From: TM7 phylum sp. oral taxon 349
GTDB taxonomy: Bacteria > Patescibacteriota > Saccharimonadia > Saccharimonadales > Saccharimonadaceae
DNA: 64,000 nt
NCBI GenBank assembly: GCA_018127705.1
Contig: CP072328.1
Coordinates: forward strand, 558,001 to 622,000
Direction: 5' to 3'
The notes below the pieces were generated by a model, which was not told where the DNA came from, made no database searches, and saw only the letters and a program-made list of their open reading frames with translations. The position numbers and the translations under genes were made by a program. Position 1 is the first letter of the stretch, and each line of letters starts with the position of its first letter. Shown here piece after piece: positions 43,988 through 54,838 of the stretch.

Positions 43988-45382
43988 CTAGCATGTTTCA
44001 CCCAACCGCCCCGCTGCGCACAGCTGCTCATACAGCTCACCGAGCATATACATTGACCCGACAACAACAATAGGACGATCATGCTGGAGCGCAGCGTTGA
44101 ACGCGTCGATCGGGGTGTCAAATTGTCTGACATTCTTCATGTTGCATACGCTAATAACCGCCGCGAACTCTTCCGGTTTCACGCTATAATTCTGTAAATG
44201 AGGTGATGGCATGTCACGGAAGAACTGTGTAATATACACCCTGTCTGCCAAATAACCGATTGTCTCAAGCGACCCCCTCCAGTCCTTGCCATGCTTTGCT
44301 GCAAAAATAACCAACGGGCGATGCCATTCTGGACGATGTGCAAGTTCACTTAAAAATGCTGCAATCTTCTGCGGATTATGCGCGCTATCCACCATTACGT
44401 TGCGCCCATCAAGATGCCACACATTTGCACGACCTGGCAACTCCGCTTCTAAGAGCGCTTGGCGCGCCATATCAAACGAAAAATCCCAGCCATCGCGCGT
44501 TGCCAAAAATCGTACCGTATCCAGCGCAACCGCCGCATTTTCCATCTGGTAATCACCCGGTGTCTGTGTCTCCATCGGTTCGCCGCGATACAAAAATTCA
44601 ACACCCGTCTCTGTTCGAGATTGCAACGATACATACTTCAATGGCTCACTCCAAATAATTTGCGACTGGCGTCCGTATGCAACTTCTTCAAGCACTGCCC
44701 GCACTGAATCTTGTTCCGGTCTCAATGCAACAACCGTGCCGCCGTAGGGGATGATACCAGCCTTTTGCCAAGCGATTTCTTCAAGCGTGTTGCCTAAAAT
44801 CTCGGTATGATCAAGTCCGAGGCGCGTAATAACCGCTAATTTGTCTGACCGACGCACCGTGTTTGTAGAATCATAACGACCGCCCAGTCCCGTCTCAATC
44901 ACGCCATAGTCAACATGATGAGCTTCAAATAACCTCAGTGCTAGCGCATTCGTTACTTCAAAATATGTCGGGCGACCATATGGCGTATATTGCATTGACC
45001 GCACATAAGGAATGAGGTCAGCGGTAGCTTTGGTAAACTTAGCTTCACTTGGCAACTCTATATTTATCTGCGCACGTTCGCGAACGTCAAATACGTGCGG
45101 CGAAACGTGTAATCCGTTCGTTTTGCCATGTGCTTTCAAAAGATTGGCAATAAAATAGCTCGTCGAACCTTTACCGCTCGTGCCGGCGATGTGAATAATC
45201 GGGAACGATTCCTGCGGATCACCTAGCAGTGCAAGCCATGCTCTCGCTCGCTCAAGCCCCACTGCGCCACGAAACACCGCATTGCCAAGTGACGGCAAGT
45301 CGTCAAATAAAAATCTCTTTGCATCCGAGAATGCTTGTATATTGCCAGACAACGGCACGGTTTGGTTCTTGCGAGTCGCCAT
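43988..45382 (-). CDS. folC: Folylpolyglutamate / dihydrofolate synthase
   Basis: Mur-ligase-type ATP-dependent enzyme that adds glutamate to folates, 464 residues from the ATG at 45382. ATP loop IHIAGTSGKGSTS, metal/folate region VIETGLGGRYDSTN, GLDHTEILGNTLEEIAWQKAGII (family signature), and the C-terminal domain VMVDSAHNPQKIAAFL. TATAAT (45390-45395 on this strand) is 7 nt upstream: leaderless. The ORF is open to 45418 but that start would lie upstream of the promoter. Confidence 0.9.
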   Translation of the reverse strand: MATRKNQTVPLSGNIQAFSDAKRFLFDDLPSLGNAVFRGAVGLERARAWLALLGDPQESFPIIHIAGTSGKGSTSYFIANLLKAHGKTNGLHVSPHVFDVRERAQINIELPSEAKFTKATADLIPYVRSMQYTPYGRPTYFEVTNALALRLFEAHHVDYGVIETGLGGRYDSTNTVRRSDKLAVITRLGLDHTEILGNTLEEIAWQKAGIIPYGGTVVALRPEQDSVRAVLEEVAYGRQSQIIWSEPLKYVSLQSRTETGVEFLYRGEPMETQTPGDYQMENAAVALDTVRFLATRDGWDFSFDMARQALLEAELPGRANVWHLDGRNVMVDSAHNPQKIAAFLSELAHRPEWHRPLVIFAAKHGKDWRGSLETIGYLADRVYITQFFRDMPSPHLQNYSVKPEEFAAVISVCNMKNVRQFDTPIDAFNAALQHDRPIVVVGSMYMLGELYEQLCAAGRLGETC

Positions 45383-45460
45383 CAAAGTTATTATAGCGCC
45401 CCGAAGGGATGCGCGCATTACTAAAAGAGGCTTACGAGAAAGCGAAAAAATCCTTGGCTA

Positions 45461-45886
45461 CTAACGCCGGCGCCGGCGCCGATGCAGCTCGGCAACCTTC
45501 AACCGTACCGCATGACGATCAACCAGCTGATGGGCTTTTTCTAGCTCAACCTGGTCGCTTGATTCTTCTTGCAACTTCAGTGCGCGTTCTAGCGCCGCCT
45601 GGCTTTCCGCCTCGATAATATCGTCGCCATGTTCCGCTTCGTCAACCAGAATACGCACGCGCTCTTGATTAATCTCAACCACGCCCCCCGAAATCGCAAA
45701 ATATTCCAGCTCATCATCGCGATCTTCTTTACGGCGGCGCACTGTTACTACGCCGGGTATTGCCACCGTCACGAGCGCCTCGTGGCTTGGAAAGACCGAA
45801 ATCACACCCTCGGTAGTCGGCAGAATTACTTCATAGACTGCTTCGTCAAGTTTGACGCCAGCCAATGTCACCAACTGAAACTGCAT
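45461..45886 (-). CDS. atpC: F1 ATP synthase epsilon subunit
   Basis: Central-stalk subunit, 141 residues. The N-terminal beta sandwich is clear (MQFQLVTLAGVKLDEAVYEVILPTTEGVISVFPSHEALVT; VEINQERVRILVDEAEHGDDI), followed by two helices. It ends in six arginines encoded by a GGCGCC-rich run, which is unusual. Last gene of the operon, 4 nt after atpD. Confidence 0.93.
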   Translation of the reverse strand: MQFQLVTLAGVKLDEAVYEVILPTTEGVISVFPSHEALVTVAIPGVVTVRRRKEDRDDELEYFAISGGVVEINQERVRILVDEAEHGDDIIEAESQAALERALKLQEESSDQVELEKAHQLVDRHAVRLKVAELHRRRRRR

Positions 45887-45890
45887 TTGG

Positions 45891-47738
<1,848 letters not shown>

Positions 47739-47742
<4 letters not shown>

Positions 47743-48608
47743 CGCATTGCCTCCACGCCAGCGCTAATCTCTGTCAACTCTTGCGTAATTGCCGCTTGTC
47801 GCGCCTTATTCATTTCAAGTGTCAGCGCATCAACAAGATCAGTCGCGTTATCGGTAGCGTTTTTCATAGCGAGCATGCGCATACTATGCTCGCTGGCGCG
47901 CGAATCCATCAATGCCTGGAACAGGCGCGCACTAATTAACCGATAGGCAATATCGTCGATAATCTGCTTCGGGCTCGGTTCAAATCTTGCTTCGGCAATA
48001 TCAGGCTGCACATTATCAGTTGGCGTGAAGCCAGCAGGGAACAGGCGTACTACGTCTGCTCGCTGCGTTAGACTACTAACAAACCGCGTAAAAATGACGT
48101 CCACAGCATCAACTTGATTCGCTTCAAACATATCTTTCGCAGTGTTCAGAATCGCGTGAAACTCAGCACCCGAAAAATGATCCGGCAGATCCTCATAGGT
48201 ACCGACTATTTCCGTGTCTTTGATGCGCGTTGCCGCCTGAGCAATTTTACGCCCTACTGCAATCGTTTTATTTGCAATATTTGCCGCATCGTCGGACTTC
48301 AGCTCGTGCACGTAAGACTTCAGAATATTTGCATTATACGCGCCCGCCAAACCCTTATCGCTCGCGACGACGATAAGCAAGCGAGACTTCACTGGACGCA
48401 CCGTGAACCATTTATGTCCGTTCGTCGCACCTTGTGCCGCTAGATAAGTCAGCAGTTCGCGTGCCGCTACTGTATATGCCTGCGAGCTCTTTGTCGCCTC
48501 TTGCGCTCGGCGCATCTTGCTCGCCGCTACCATCTGCATCGCCTTAGTGATTTGCTTCGTGCTTTTCACCGAGCGAATGCGCGATTTTAGTTGCTGGGTA
48601 GACGCCAT
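47739..48608 (-). CDS. atpG: F1 ATP synthase gamma subunit
   Basis: Rotor shaft subunit, 289 residues. N-terminal ASTQQLKSRIRSVKSTKQITKAMQMVAASKMRRAQ and C-terminal ASEHSMRMLAMKNATDNATDLV ... NKARQAAITQELTEISAG are the family's paired helices. Begins one base after atpA's stop; overlaps the next gene by 4 nt. Confidence 0.96.
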
Positions 48609-50144
48609 TTACTCCTCGTACCCTTTCGCAATTGCTTTAGCAGCGTCTCTCACGATTTTTGCAATTTTTTCATCTTCGCCAAATTTTTTATCACCCTTTG
48701 CAAGCGCGCGCATATCATCTTTGTGTTCAGCCCACAAGCGCTCCAATAGTGCTTGCTGCGCCTCTTTAATCTTTGCTGCCGGCACATCATCGAATAACCC
48801 TTCGCTCACTGCCGCGATTGATGCAACTTGCTCCCAAACGCTCATTGGCTGATACTGCGGCTGTTTGAGCAGCTCTGTTAAGCGCTGGCCGCGCTCAATT
48901 TGCGATTTCGTCGCGTCGTCCAAATCCGAACCAAACTGCGCAAAACTCGCAAGCTCGCGGAACTGGCTGAGGCCAAGCTTTAGGTTGCCGCTGACCGACT
49001 TTACCGCCTTTGTTTGTGCAGCACCACCGACACGCGACACGCTCAAGCCTGCAGAAATTGCCGGGCGAATGCCTTGATAAAACAGATCTGTCTCCATAAA
49101 AATCTGGCCGTCTGTAATAGAGATCACATTGGTCGGAATGTAAGCAGAGATGTCACCTGCCTGCGTTTCGATAATTGGAAGGGCAGTTAACGACCCGGCG
49201 CCTAATTCATCTGATAATTTTGCAGAACGCTCCAACAAACGCGAGTGCAGGTAGAATACATCGCCCGGAAACGCTTCGCGACCCGGCGGGCGGCGTAACA
49301 GTAGCGACATCTGGCGGTATGCCACGGCGTGCTTCGTTAAGTCATCGTAGATCATTAGTGCATGCTTACCACTATCGCGGAAGTATTCGCCCATTGACGT
49401 GCCGGCGTATGGCGCCAAATATAGCAGGGAAGCTGAGTCGCTCGGACTCGTTGCCACAACAATTGTTTGATTCATCACGCCTTCGGACTTCAGGCGTTCG
49501 ACCAGTCGGGCAATTTTTGATAATTTCTGACCAATCGCTACATACACGTTAACAACGCCGGTTTTTTGGCGCGCTTGATTAATCATCGTATCAAGCGCAA
49601 TAGCGGTCTTGCCCGTCTGACGGTCGCCGATAATTAACTCGCGCTGTCCACGCCCAATCGGGAACATAGCATCAATCGACATAATACCAGTCATCAGCGG
49701 CTCGTGCACGCTCTTTCGACCCATCACGCCAATAGCTTCGCGCTCTACCGGCAAACGATGTTTTGCTTTAATCTCCGAGCCACCATCAAGCGGTTGTCCA
49801 AGCGGATTGACCACTCGTCCAAGCAATTCTTCGCCAACCGGCACGCTAAGCACTTCGCCCTTCAGCTTGACTCTATCGCCAGCCGCTACACCCTGGTCGC
49901 TGCCTAGCAGCACTGCGCCGATTTCGTCTTCCATCAGGTTCAGCACGAACGCTTCGACAATACCGTTAGCTGTTTGCACTTCCAGCACTTCCGAATAGCC
50001 CGCCTGGCGCAGCCCATATACCCAAACTACGCCGTCGCCGACGCGTGTCACGATACCGACTTTTTCTAATCCTTCTTTCGCCTCAAGTCCCGCGATCGCC
50101 CGCCGCAGGCTCTCAGACAATTCCGCCACTGCGTTATCAGCCAT
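48609..50144 (-). CDS. atpA: F1 ATP synthase alpha subunit
   Basis: Non-catalytic nucleotide-binding subunit, 511 residues. [18 protein letters not shown] (P-loop), [61 protein letters not shown] and [20 protein letters not shown]. Standard length. Nine nt after atpH, with AAAGGAG upstream. Confidence 0.98.
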   Translation of the reverse strand: MADNAVAELSESLRRAIAGLEAKEGLEKVGIVTRVGDGVVWVYGLRQAGYSEVLEVQTANGIVEAFVLNLMEDEIGAVLLGSDQGVAAGDRVKLKGEVLSVPVGEELLGRVVNPLGQPLDGGSEIKAKHRLPVEREAIGVMGRKSVHEPLMTGIMSIDAMFPIGRGQRELIIGDRQTGKTAIALDTMINQARQKTGVVNVYVAIGQKLSKIARLVERLKSEGVMNQTIVVATSPSDSASLLYLAPYAGTSMGEYFRDSGKHALMIYDDLTKHAVAYRQMSLLLRRPPGREAFPGDVFYLHSRLLERSAKLSDELGAGSLTALPIIETQAGDISAYIPTNVISITDGQIFMETDLFYQGIRPAISAGLSVSRVGGAAQTKAVKSVSGNLKLGLSQFRELASFAQFGSDLDDATKSQIERGQRLTELLKQPQYQPMSVWEQVASIAAVSEGLFDDVPAAKIKEAQQALLERLWAEHKDDMRALAKGDKKFGEDEKIAKIVRDAAKAIAKGYEE

Positions 50145-50153
50145 ATTGCTCCT

Positions 50154-50534
50154 TTACTTCGCGCCCTTGAGGGCGATTAATTTACGTTGAATCGTGTCGT
50201 CAAACTCGCTATCGGGCAAGGTAATTTTCACGCCGCCAATAACATCCGGATTGATGCGCTCGCGAAAATGCGTCTCGTGCCCTCCAGCGAGTGTACGTAT
50301 ACGCGCGCGCAGCTCATTGCTTAGCTGGTGCGCCGAAATTGTTTCAATGACGACGACGCCGCGCGCTTGCAACTCCTCTTCAATCGCTGCGACAACCAAA
50401 TTCGCCGTACGCGTCGCTTTTGTTTCGATCAAATACGCCGCAATTTCGCGCAGCAATAAACCGCAATCGCCACCCGCCGTCAATACATCAGCCGCGTAGC
50501 TCGCAATTCGTCGCCGCGAAATCACCTGCGCCAT
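50154..50534 (-). CDS. atpH: F1 ATP synthase delta subunit, short
   Basis: Peripheral-stalk subunit linking F1 to b. Only 126 residues; the family is usually about 180. The C-terminal pattern DVIGGVKITLPDSEFDDTIQRKLIALK is recognisable (as in GG..v...D..iD.Sv...L). The N-terminal six-helix bundle appears shortened. The start next to atpF is fixed by the one-base spacing, so this is genuine shortening rather than a wrong start. Confidence 0.88.
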   Translation of the reverse strand: MAQVISRRRIASYAADVLTAGGDCGLLLREIAAYLIETKATRTANLVVAAIEEELQARGVVVIETISAHQLSNELRARIRTLAGGHETHFRERINPDVIGGVKITLPDSEFDDTIQRKLIALKGAK

Positions 50535-51074
50535 TTATTGCAGCTCCCTGAGGTTTTCCTCAATCAGCTGCTTATCTTTGCGCGCATCAACAGTGTGGCG
50601 CGTTACGCTCGCAGTCGCCTCAACCACTAAGTCAATCATTTCGCTGCGCAAATTTTTCTTTGCTGCTGCTAATTCTGCCGCCACATCACGCCGCCCATTC
50701 TCAATAATCTGCTTCGCTTGTGATGACGCTTTTGCCTCAGCATCGGCTATCATATCTGCCGCTTCTTGCTTTGCCGACGACACAATCGCCCGCGACTTAC
50801 GCTGTACATCTTTAAGCATTGCTGCGGTGCGCGCTTCGCTTTCGTCGGCCGCTTTCTGTGCCTGCCGTGCTGCTTTGGCGCCCGCTCTAACTTCGGCATC
50901 CCGTTTATCCAGCGTCTCAACAAGCGGCGGATACACAAACTTGCGGAGTAAAACGAGCAATACTAGAAACGCAACCGTTTGCGAGCCAAGCGCCTTCCAG
51001 TCAAGTCCGAGCGACGTGAACATATCCGCTTTTTCCGCGTGCACCGCCGCAAACTGTGTCACACTTTCTATCAC
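50535..51074 (-). CDS. atpF: F0 ATP synthase b subunit
   Basis: Peripheral stalk, 179 residues: one membrane helix near residues 30-46 (GSQTVAFLVLLVLLRKFVYPPL) and a long Ala/Lys/Glu/Arg coiled coil. The N-terminal ~25 residues before the helix are longer than usual. Located between atpE and atpH as expected. Confidence 0.94.
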   Translation of the reverse strand: MIESVTQFAAVHAEKADMFTSLGLDWKALGSQTVAFLVLLVLLRKFVYPPLVETLDKRDAEVRAGAKAARQAQKAADESEARTAAMLKDVQRKSRAIVSSAKQEAADMIADAEAKASSQAKQIIENGRRDVAAELAAAKKNLRSEMIDLVVEATASVTRHTVDARKDKQLIEENLRELQ

Positions 51075-51089
51075 GATGTACCCCTGCTA

Positions 51090-51302
51090 CTACATAACCT
51101 TTCCGACAATCGCTGCAACGAAACCGATAATTGCGATCGCATCAATAAACGAAATACCGAGCACCATCATTGTGCGCAAATCGTTAATCTTTTCTGGATT
51201 ACGCCCAGCCGCCTTCAGCGCTGACGCGGCGACAATTGCTGCACCAGTTGCTGCAAATGCCGCTGGAACTATGTAGGTAAGAGTAAATGCTAGTGCTTCC
51301 AT
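51090..51302 (-). CDS. atpE: F0 ATP synthase c subunit
   Basis: Rotor-ring proteolipid, 70 residues, two helices joined by the polar loop AAGRNPEK. The ion-binding carboxylate is Asp54 in SFIDAIAIIGFV. No Q/E-S sodium signature is seen, so proton coupling is likely. AAGGAGAATAT precedes the ATG. Confidence 0.95.
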   Translation of the reverse strand: MEALAFTLTYIVPAAFAATGAAIVAASALKAAGRNPEKINDLRTMMVLGISFIDAIAIIGFVAAIVGKVM

Positions 51303-51339
51303 AATTGATATTCTCCTTATAAATTATGCTGTTATCGTT

Positions 51340-52239
51340 TTATACTTCACCCTCTGCTGCTAATTTTGAATTATCAGTAAGAGAATGATCGGGTGTATTA
51401 TGAGACTCATCATGGTCGCCATGCGGCACAAGACCCAGGGAAATAAACACTGTTGACAACATAAAGAAAATATACGCTTGAATACCGCCAATGAACAGTT
51501 CAAAGAAATAGAACGGCTGAAGCGCTACCGGAGAAGCAAACTGTGCCATATATGAAATTACTATCAGTAGAATCTCACCGGCTAATACATTGCCGAATAA
51601 GCGGAAACTCAGACCCAACATGCGCGAGAACTCTGCTACCAGTTCCAAGATACCGACAAACGACATAATCGGATCACGCAGCGGGTTTACAAAGTAACGC
51701 CCCATATTACCACGAAAGCCCATATACTTAAACGCATACACCTGCGCCGCGACAATAGTCACGATCGCCAATCCAAACGTCATGTTTAAGTCCGCTACGC
51801 CACCACGCAATAGGGGAGTGCCGTGCTCGCCAACTGTGATCGGGCCAACAACAGGCAACAAGCCTAACCAATATTGTGCCACCACAAAAAAGAATATCGT
51901 AATCGTTAACGGTGCAACTCGTCGCGCCCACACCTCATCTTGGATCACCTGCTTAACTGTGCCGTACAGCCCTTCAAACGTCCACTGCATCAAGCGCGTT
52001 GCAAATGTATGTTTTTTACGCCCCAGTACCGCCAAGCGCATCCGAAACATCAGCCACACGAGCACGATTAGTCCAAACGCGCCGAGCACCTGCGAATTCG
52101 TTACTGTAAATCCGCCAATCGTTGCGACTGTATCAGCTTTTACCGAGATATGCGGACTAGCCGCCGCAAATGTCGCCATAACAGTGTCAGTCACCGTCGC
52201 ACTTGCACTAGATACCAATGTTGTACTGTTAGATATCAT
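51340..52239 (-). CDS. atpB: F0 ATP synthase a subunit
   Basis: Stator membrane subunit, 299 residues from the ATG at 52239 (MISNSTT). The essential arginine is in GLSFRLFGNVLAGEILL, followed by FIGGIQAYIFFMLSTVFISLG. The frame stays open upstream to 52416, but that would overlap the atpI-like gene entirely; the ATG at 52239 overlaps that gene's TAA by one base and is preferred. About six membrane helices. Confidence 0.92.
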   Translation of the reverse strand: MISNSTTLVSSASATVTDTVMATFAAASPHISVKADTVATIGGFTVTNSQVLGAFGLIVLVWLMFRMRLAVLGRKKHTFATRLMQWTFEGLYGTVKQVIQDEVWARRVAPLTITIFFFVVAQYWLGLLPVVGPITVGEHGTPLLRGGVADLNMTFGLAIVTIVAAQVYAFKYMGFRGNMGRYFVNPLRDPIMSFVGILELVAEFSRMLGLSFRLFGNVLAGEILLIVISYMAQFASPVALQPFYFFELFIGGIQAYIFFMLSTVFISLGLVPHGDHDESHNTPDHSLTDNSKLAAEGEV

Positions 52240-52517
52240 TATGCCCGTACCGCCTTTCGTCGCGCACCACCAATGATTTGCCGCCTTACGAGCACAAACG
52301 CGCCAGCAAACCCTAGCGCGATACCGCCAAACATTAGCCATGGTTTCGTACCAAACTGCATATCTAGCCACACGCCAGCCAGCGTCAGGCCGACGCTCGG
52401 CGTAAACATACGCCACGTCGTGCCTGCCATCGTCGCCATAATCGCCGGCACCGGCACGCTTGCAGAGGATGTGGCGCCCGCCGCACGGCTGCCGCTATCG
52501 CCAAAGGGTTTACTCAT
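52239..52517 (-). CDS. atpI: AtpI/AtpZ-like assembly protein
   Basis: First gene of the ATP synthase operon, 92 residues: a Ser/Ala-rich N-terminus and two membrane helices (FTPSVGLTLAGVWLDMQF and LMFGGIALGFAGAFVLV), as in small AtpI-type proteins that help c-ring assembly or magnesium uptake. The -10 (TACAAT) is 9 nt before the ATG: leaderless. Confidence 0.75.
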   Translation of the reverse strand: MSKPFGDSGSRAAGATSSASVPVPAIMATMAGTTWRMFTPSVGLTLAGVWLDMQFGTKPWLMFGGIALGFAGAFVLVRRQIIGGARRKAVRA

Positions 52518-52526
52518 ACGCAGTTA

Positions 52527-52556
52527 ATTGTATCAGGCAACCAGATTGTCTGTAAA
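52527..52556 (-). promoter_or_regulatory. ATP synthase operon promoter
   Basis: On the minus strand: TTTACA (52556-52551), 18-bp spacer, TACAAT (52532-52527). A divergent promoter for the 52.58-kb gene (TATACT, 52569-52574) starts immediately beside it. Confidence 0.8.
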
Positions 52557-52580
52557 GCCCGAAGCTCGTATACTACAAAC

Positions 52581-52790
52581 ATGCCACGCCGTAATCGCAC
52601 TCCTAAGCACCAGCGCTACCGCAATAATTCCGCCCGAGCGCCTGAGAAAAAGCGCTTCGCTAGCCGCAGCGATGCCCTGCGTGCTATTCGCGAACTACAA
52701 AAGTACCATTTAGACTTGAGGCTTACTTGCTATCAGTCACCTGTTGACGGCGGTTGGTACTTGACAAGCGACACATCTAGCGTTCAATAA
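52581..52790 (+). CDS. Small basic protein, divergent from the atp operon
   Basis: A 69-residue protein: a very basic N-terminal half (PRRNRTPKHQRYRNNSARAPEKKRF) and a compact C-terminal half (RAIRELQKYHLDLRLTCYQSPVDGGWYLTS). It looks like a nucleic-acid- or ribosome-associated small protein, but no family is assigned. TATACT (52569-52574) is 6 nt before the ATG: leaderless. Confidence 0.6.
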   Translation: MPRRNRTPKHQRYRNNSARAPEKKRFASRSDALRAIRELQKYHLDLRLTCYQSPVDGGWYLTSDTSSVQ

Positions 52791-52850
52791 GCTCTTGCGT
52801 ACGCTACATATTGTGTGTATAATGATTACGGTTAACGAAAAGGGGTCATA

Positions 52851-53120
52851 ATGTCAAAAACTACACAATCACACGTTATTATTTATAGTGCCGCCTGGTG
52901 CGCATTTTGCAAGACCGAAAAACAATATCTAGAACACCTCGGCGTACCATTTACCGTACGCGATATTGAAACTGACGAAGGTGCGATGGACGAGCTGCTC
53001 ACCAAAGTCGACAGCAGTACTAGTAGCGTCCCCGTTACCGACATTGACGGTATTATTGTCCGCGGTTTTGATCGCGCTAAGATTGACGCAGCACTGCACG
53101 ATAAAGGGTTGCTTGCCTAG
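52851..53120 (+). CDS. Glutaredoxin/NrdH-like redoxin
   Basis: An 89-residue thioredoxin-fold protein with the redox motif WCAFC (CxxC) after VIIYSAAWC, a cis-Pro region SSVPVTDIDG and a C-terminal helix. It would reduce ribonucleotide reductase or other disulfides. TATAAT at 52818-52823 and AAAAGGGG before the ATG: a normal leader, unlike most neighbours. Ends exactly at the inner edge of the right repeat element. Confidence 0.85.
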   Translation: MSKTTQSHVIIYSAAWCAFCKTEKQYLEHLGVPFTVRDIETDEGAMDELLTKVDSSTSSVPVTDIDGIIVRGFDRAKIDAALHDKGLLA

Positions 53121-53459
53121 GGTACATTAACCTAACCCAAAACACCTCTAGTAAAATTAGTTCTAGCTATATAGTAAACAACTAATCAAAGAAAGAGATA
53201 TCCCAGCATGTCTCGTTTAGCAGGGTATACCGACGAGCTAAGCTCGGTGTAAACAGCTAATACCCTATGTACTGTTAACAAAACATAAGGCCAGCCTTAG
53301 ATTATCTTCACTGACGTTAGAGTAGTACTATCACTATCATCGTTATCACCCTCACTATTGCTCTTACTCACAAATATCCAATCATTATCACTCTTGCCCT
53401 TACTTTTATCCTTACTCTTACCCATAAACATCCAATAATTTTAGCTATTCTCTTAGCCT

Positions 53460-53491
53460 AAAAATACCGGATATCGATATCCGGTATTTTT
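53460..53491. repeat. 32-bp perfect palindrome
   Basis: A perfect palindrome centred on ATATCGATAT, with arms that read TACCGGATATCGATATCCGG and continue into A/T runs. The left element has the same site at ~26994-27017 with one changed base in the core. It could act as a bidirectional terminator or as a binding site for a dimeric protein. Confidence 0.75.
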
Positions 53492-53617
53492 TATCTATTT
53501 TACCTCTGTTATCTTTTATTCTTTTTTCTCTTCTTTTATATATAAATATATAGAGGAGAATTATGGTAAGAATTATGAGGAAGAATTATATGGGATTATG
53601 GAACTATGAAACTATGG

Positions 53618-53737
53618 GAGTTATAGAGTTATAGAGTTATAGAGTTATAGAGTTATAGAGTTATAGAGTTATAGAGTTATAGAGTTATAGAGTTATAGAA
53701 CTATAGAACTATAGAACTATAGAACTATAGAACTATA
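53618..53737. repeat. Octanucleotide tandem arrays
   Basis: Ten exact copies of GAGTTATA (53618-53697) pass directly into five copies of GAACTATA (53698-53737), a two-base variant of the same unit. Confidence 0.92.
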
Positions 53738-53810
53738 GAGAATATCATTAAAGAGCTATAGAGAGTTAGGAGTATAGGAGCATAGGAGTTGTTAAAGAAC
53801 TACTTATAGA

Positions 53811-53990
53811 GAGGTAGAGAGAGGTAGAGAGAGGTAGAGAGAGGTAGAGAGAGGTAGAGAGAGGTAGAGAGAGGTAGAGAGAGGTAGAGAGAGGTAGAGA
53901 GAGGTAGAGAGAGGTAGAGAGAGGTAGAGAGAGGTAGAGAGAGGTAGAGAGAGGTAGAGAGAGGTAGAGAGAGGTAGAGAGAGGTAGAGA
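53811..53990. repeat. Decanucleotide tandem array
   Basis: Eighteen exact copies of GAGGTAGAGA, all purine except one T per unit on this strand. No variation between copies is seen, so the array is young or actively homogenised. No spacers, so it is not a CRISPR. Confidence 0.95.
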
Positions 53991-54325
53991 GAATTAAGTA
54001 AATAGTTTAGGAAGATTAGTATAAATAATAATTGAAGTAAGCAAACAGGTAGGCAGACGAAGTAAGTTAAGTTAAGTTTTAAGGTAAATTAAGTTAGTTA
54101 GTAAATGGATAGACGAATGAATGGATGAATGAACGATGGATAGACGAATGGATGAGCAAACAGATGAGTAAACAGATAGATAAGCAAATAGGTAAGCAGA
54201 CGAATAATAAACGTTTCGTACTTAAGAAAGGGCAGATAGCTATACTTGAGGCGTTGTATGGGTGCAGGTTTGGAGGGTGTTGGTGTTTTGGGTTGGGGTA
54301 AGGTACCTTCTTACCCAGCTTATGC

Positions 54326-54355
54326 TTGACTAAGTATAATCATATATCGTATATA
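54326..54355 (+). promoter_or_regulatory. Promoter of structured transcript 2
   Basis: TTGACT (54326-54331) and TATATA (54350-54355), 18-bp spacer. Expected start near 54362, just before the first hairpin. Confidence 0.55.
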
Positions 54356-54422
54356 TGGAATAACTTTTCGCGCAATCTCGCGCGGAGAGGTCGCTCTTTA
54401 AGCTAGAGAGAGGAGTAGAGCA

Positions 54423-54644
54423 ATGGGAACTGCCCTCATTGTTACTTTGTTCATTATTGCGATTGTCGCCTGCCTGGCGATTATCGTTACCATTCAGGCG
54501 TGGTTTATTATGATCATTCTGGGTGCGCTGCATGCATCCGGGTTGGAGAACGTTCCAGCAATTTCTTTCTTCCGAGCATTTTTGCTCGTATCTCTAGCTA
54601 TGGTAGTCTTCTGGTTGCTGCATGTGGCAACCAGAGACTACTAG
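54423..54644 (+). CDS. Small hydrophobic ORF in structured transcript 2
   Basis: A 73-residue, strongly hydrophobic protein with two membrane segments (ALIVTLFIIAIVACLAIIVTIQAWFIMIILGAL and AFLLVSLAMVVFWLLHVA). GAGAGGAG precedes the ATG. No family is recognised; it resembles small membrane peptides in general. Its coding sequence forms the hairpins of the transcript. Confidence 0.6.
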   Translation: MGTALIVTLFIIAIVACLAIIVTIQAWFIMIILGALHASGLENVPAISFFRAFLLVSLAMVVFWLLHVATRDY

Positions 54645-54649
54645 TTCTC

Positions 54650-54766
54650 GCCCCCGAAATAGCTCGCCGACTCAGCATTAGACCTGATTGAGCGCTTTCT
54701 TGTAAACGCTCTCGGGCTTTTTGTCCGAAGTTCGGCTTGAGCTGTTTCGGGGGCTATTTTCTTTTT
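54650..54766 (+). terminator. Long-stem branched terminator
   Basis: Outer 16-bp stem GCCCCCGAAATAGCTC / GAGCTGTTTCGGGGGC (one G-U) enclosing hairpins GAGCG/CGCTC and CCGAA/TTCGG, followed by TATTTTCTTTTT. Far larger than an ordinary intrinsic terminator. Confidence 0.85.
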
Positions 54767-54838
54767 GTGCTATTTGCAATAATCAGCAGGGGATTCAGCC
54801 AACGCTATCTATAGCCTAAAGGAGAGAAGTCTATTAGC

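Larger units (their letters stand above)
53121..54307. repeat. Terminal-inverted-repeat element, right copy (ORF-less)
   Basis: A 1187-bp element, inverted relative to the left copy at 26420-27242. The terminal repeats (53121-53146 and, on the minus strand, 54307-54282) match at 23 of 26 positions. It contains the three blocks shared with the left copy, a palindrome, two tandem arrays (listed separately), a 6-bp-like TTATCACTC tract at ~53330-53420 and a drifting tetranucleotide stretch at ~54040-54210 (GATG, AGTA, AACA, GATA units). No ORF of note and no target duplication. Confidence 0.8.
54362..54766 (+). ncRNA. Hairpin-dense structured transcript 2
   Basis: Consecutive stems: CGCGC/GCGCG (54369-54373/54380-54384); GCTCT/AGAGC (54393-54397/54417-54421) with the ribosome site in its loop; 54460-54470/54476-54486 (10 of 11 pairs); GGGTGC/GCATCC (54521-54526/54534-54539); CGAGCA/TGCTCG (54573-54578/54583-54588); a ~15-bp stem with one bulge 54603-54618/54627-54641 reaching the stop codon; and the 16-bp 3' stem 54650-54665/54739-54754 with inner hairpins and a T run. 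Same plan as the 42.6-kb and 61.1-kb transcripts. Confidence 0.65.

Noticed and set aside
53811-53990. Regular array as a possible CRISPR
   Set aside because: Units of 10 bp directly joined, no spacers, no cas genes.
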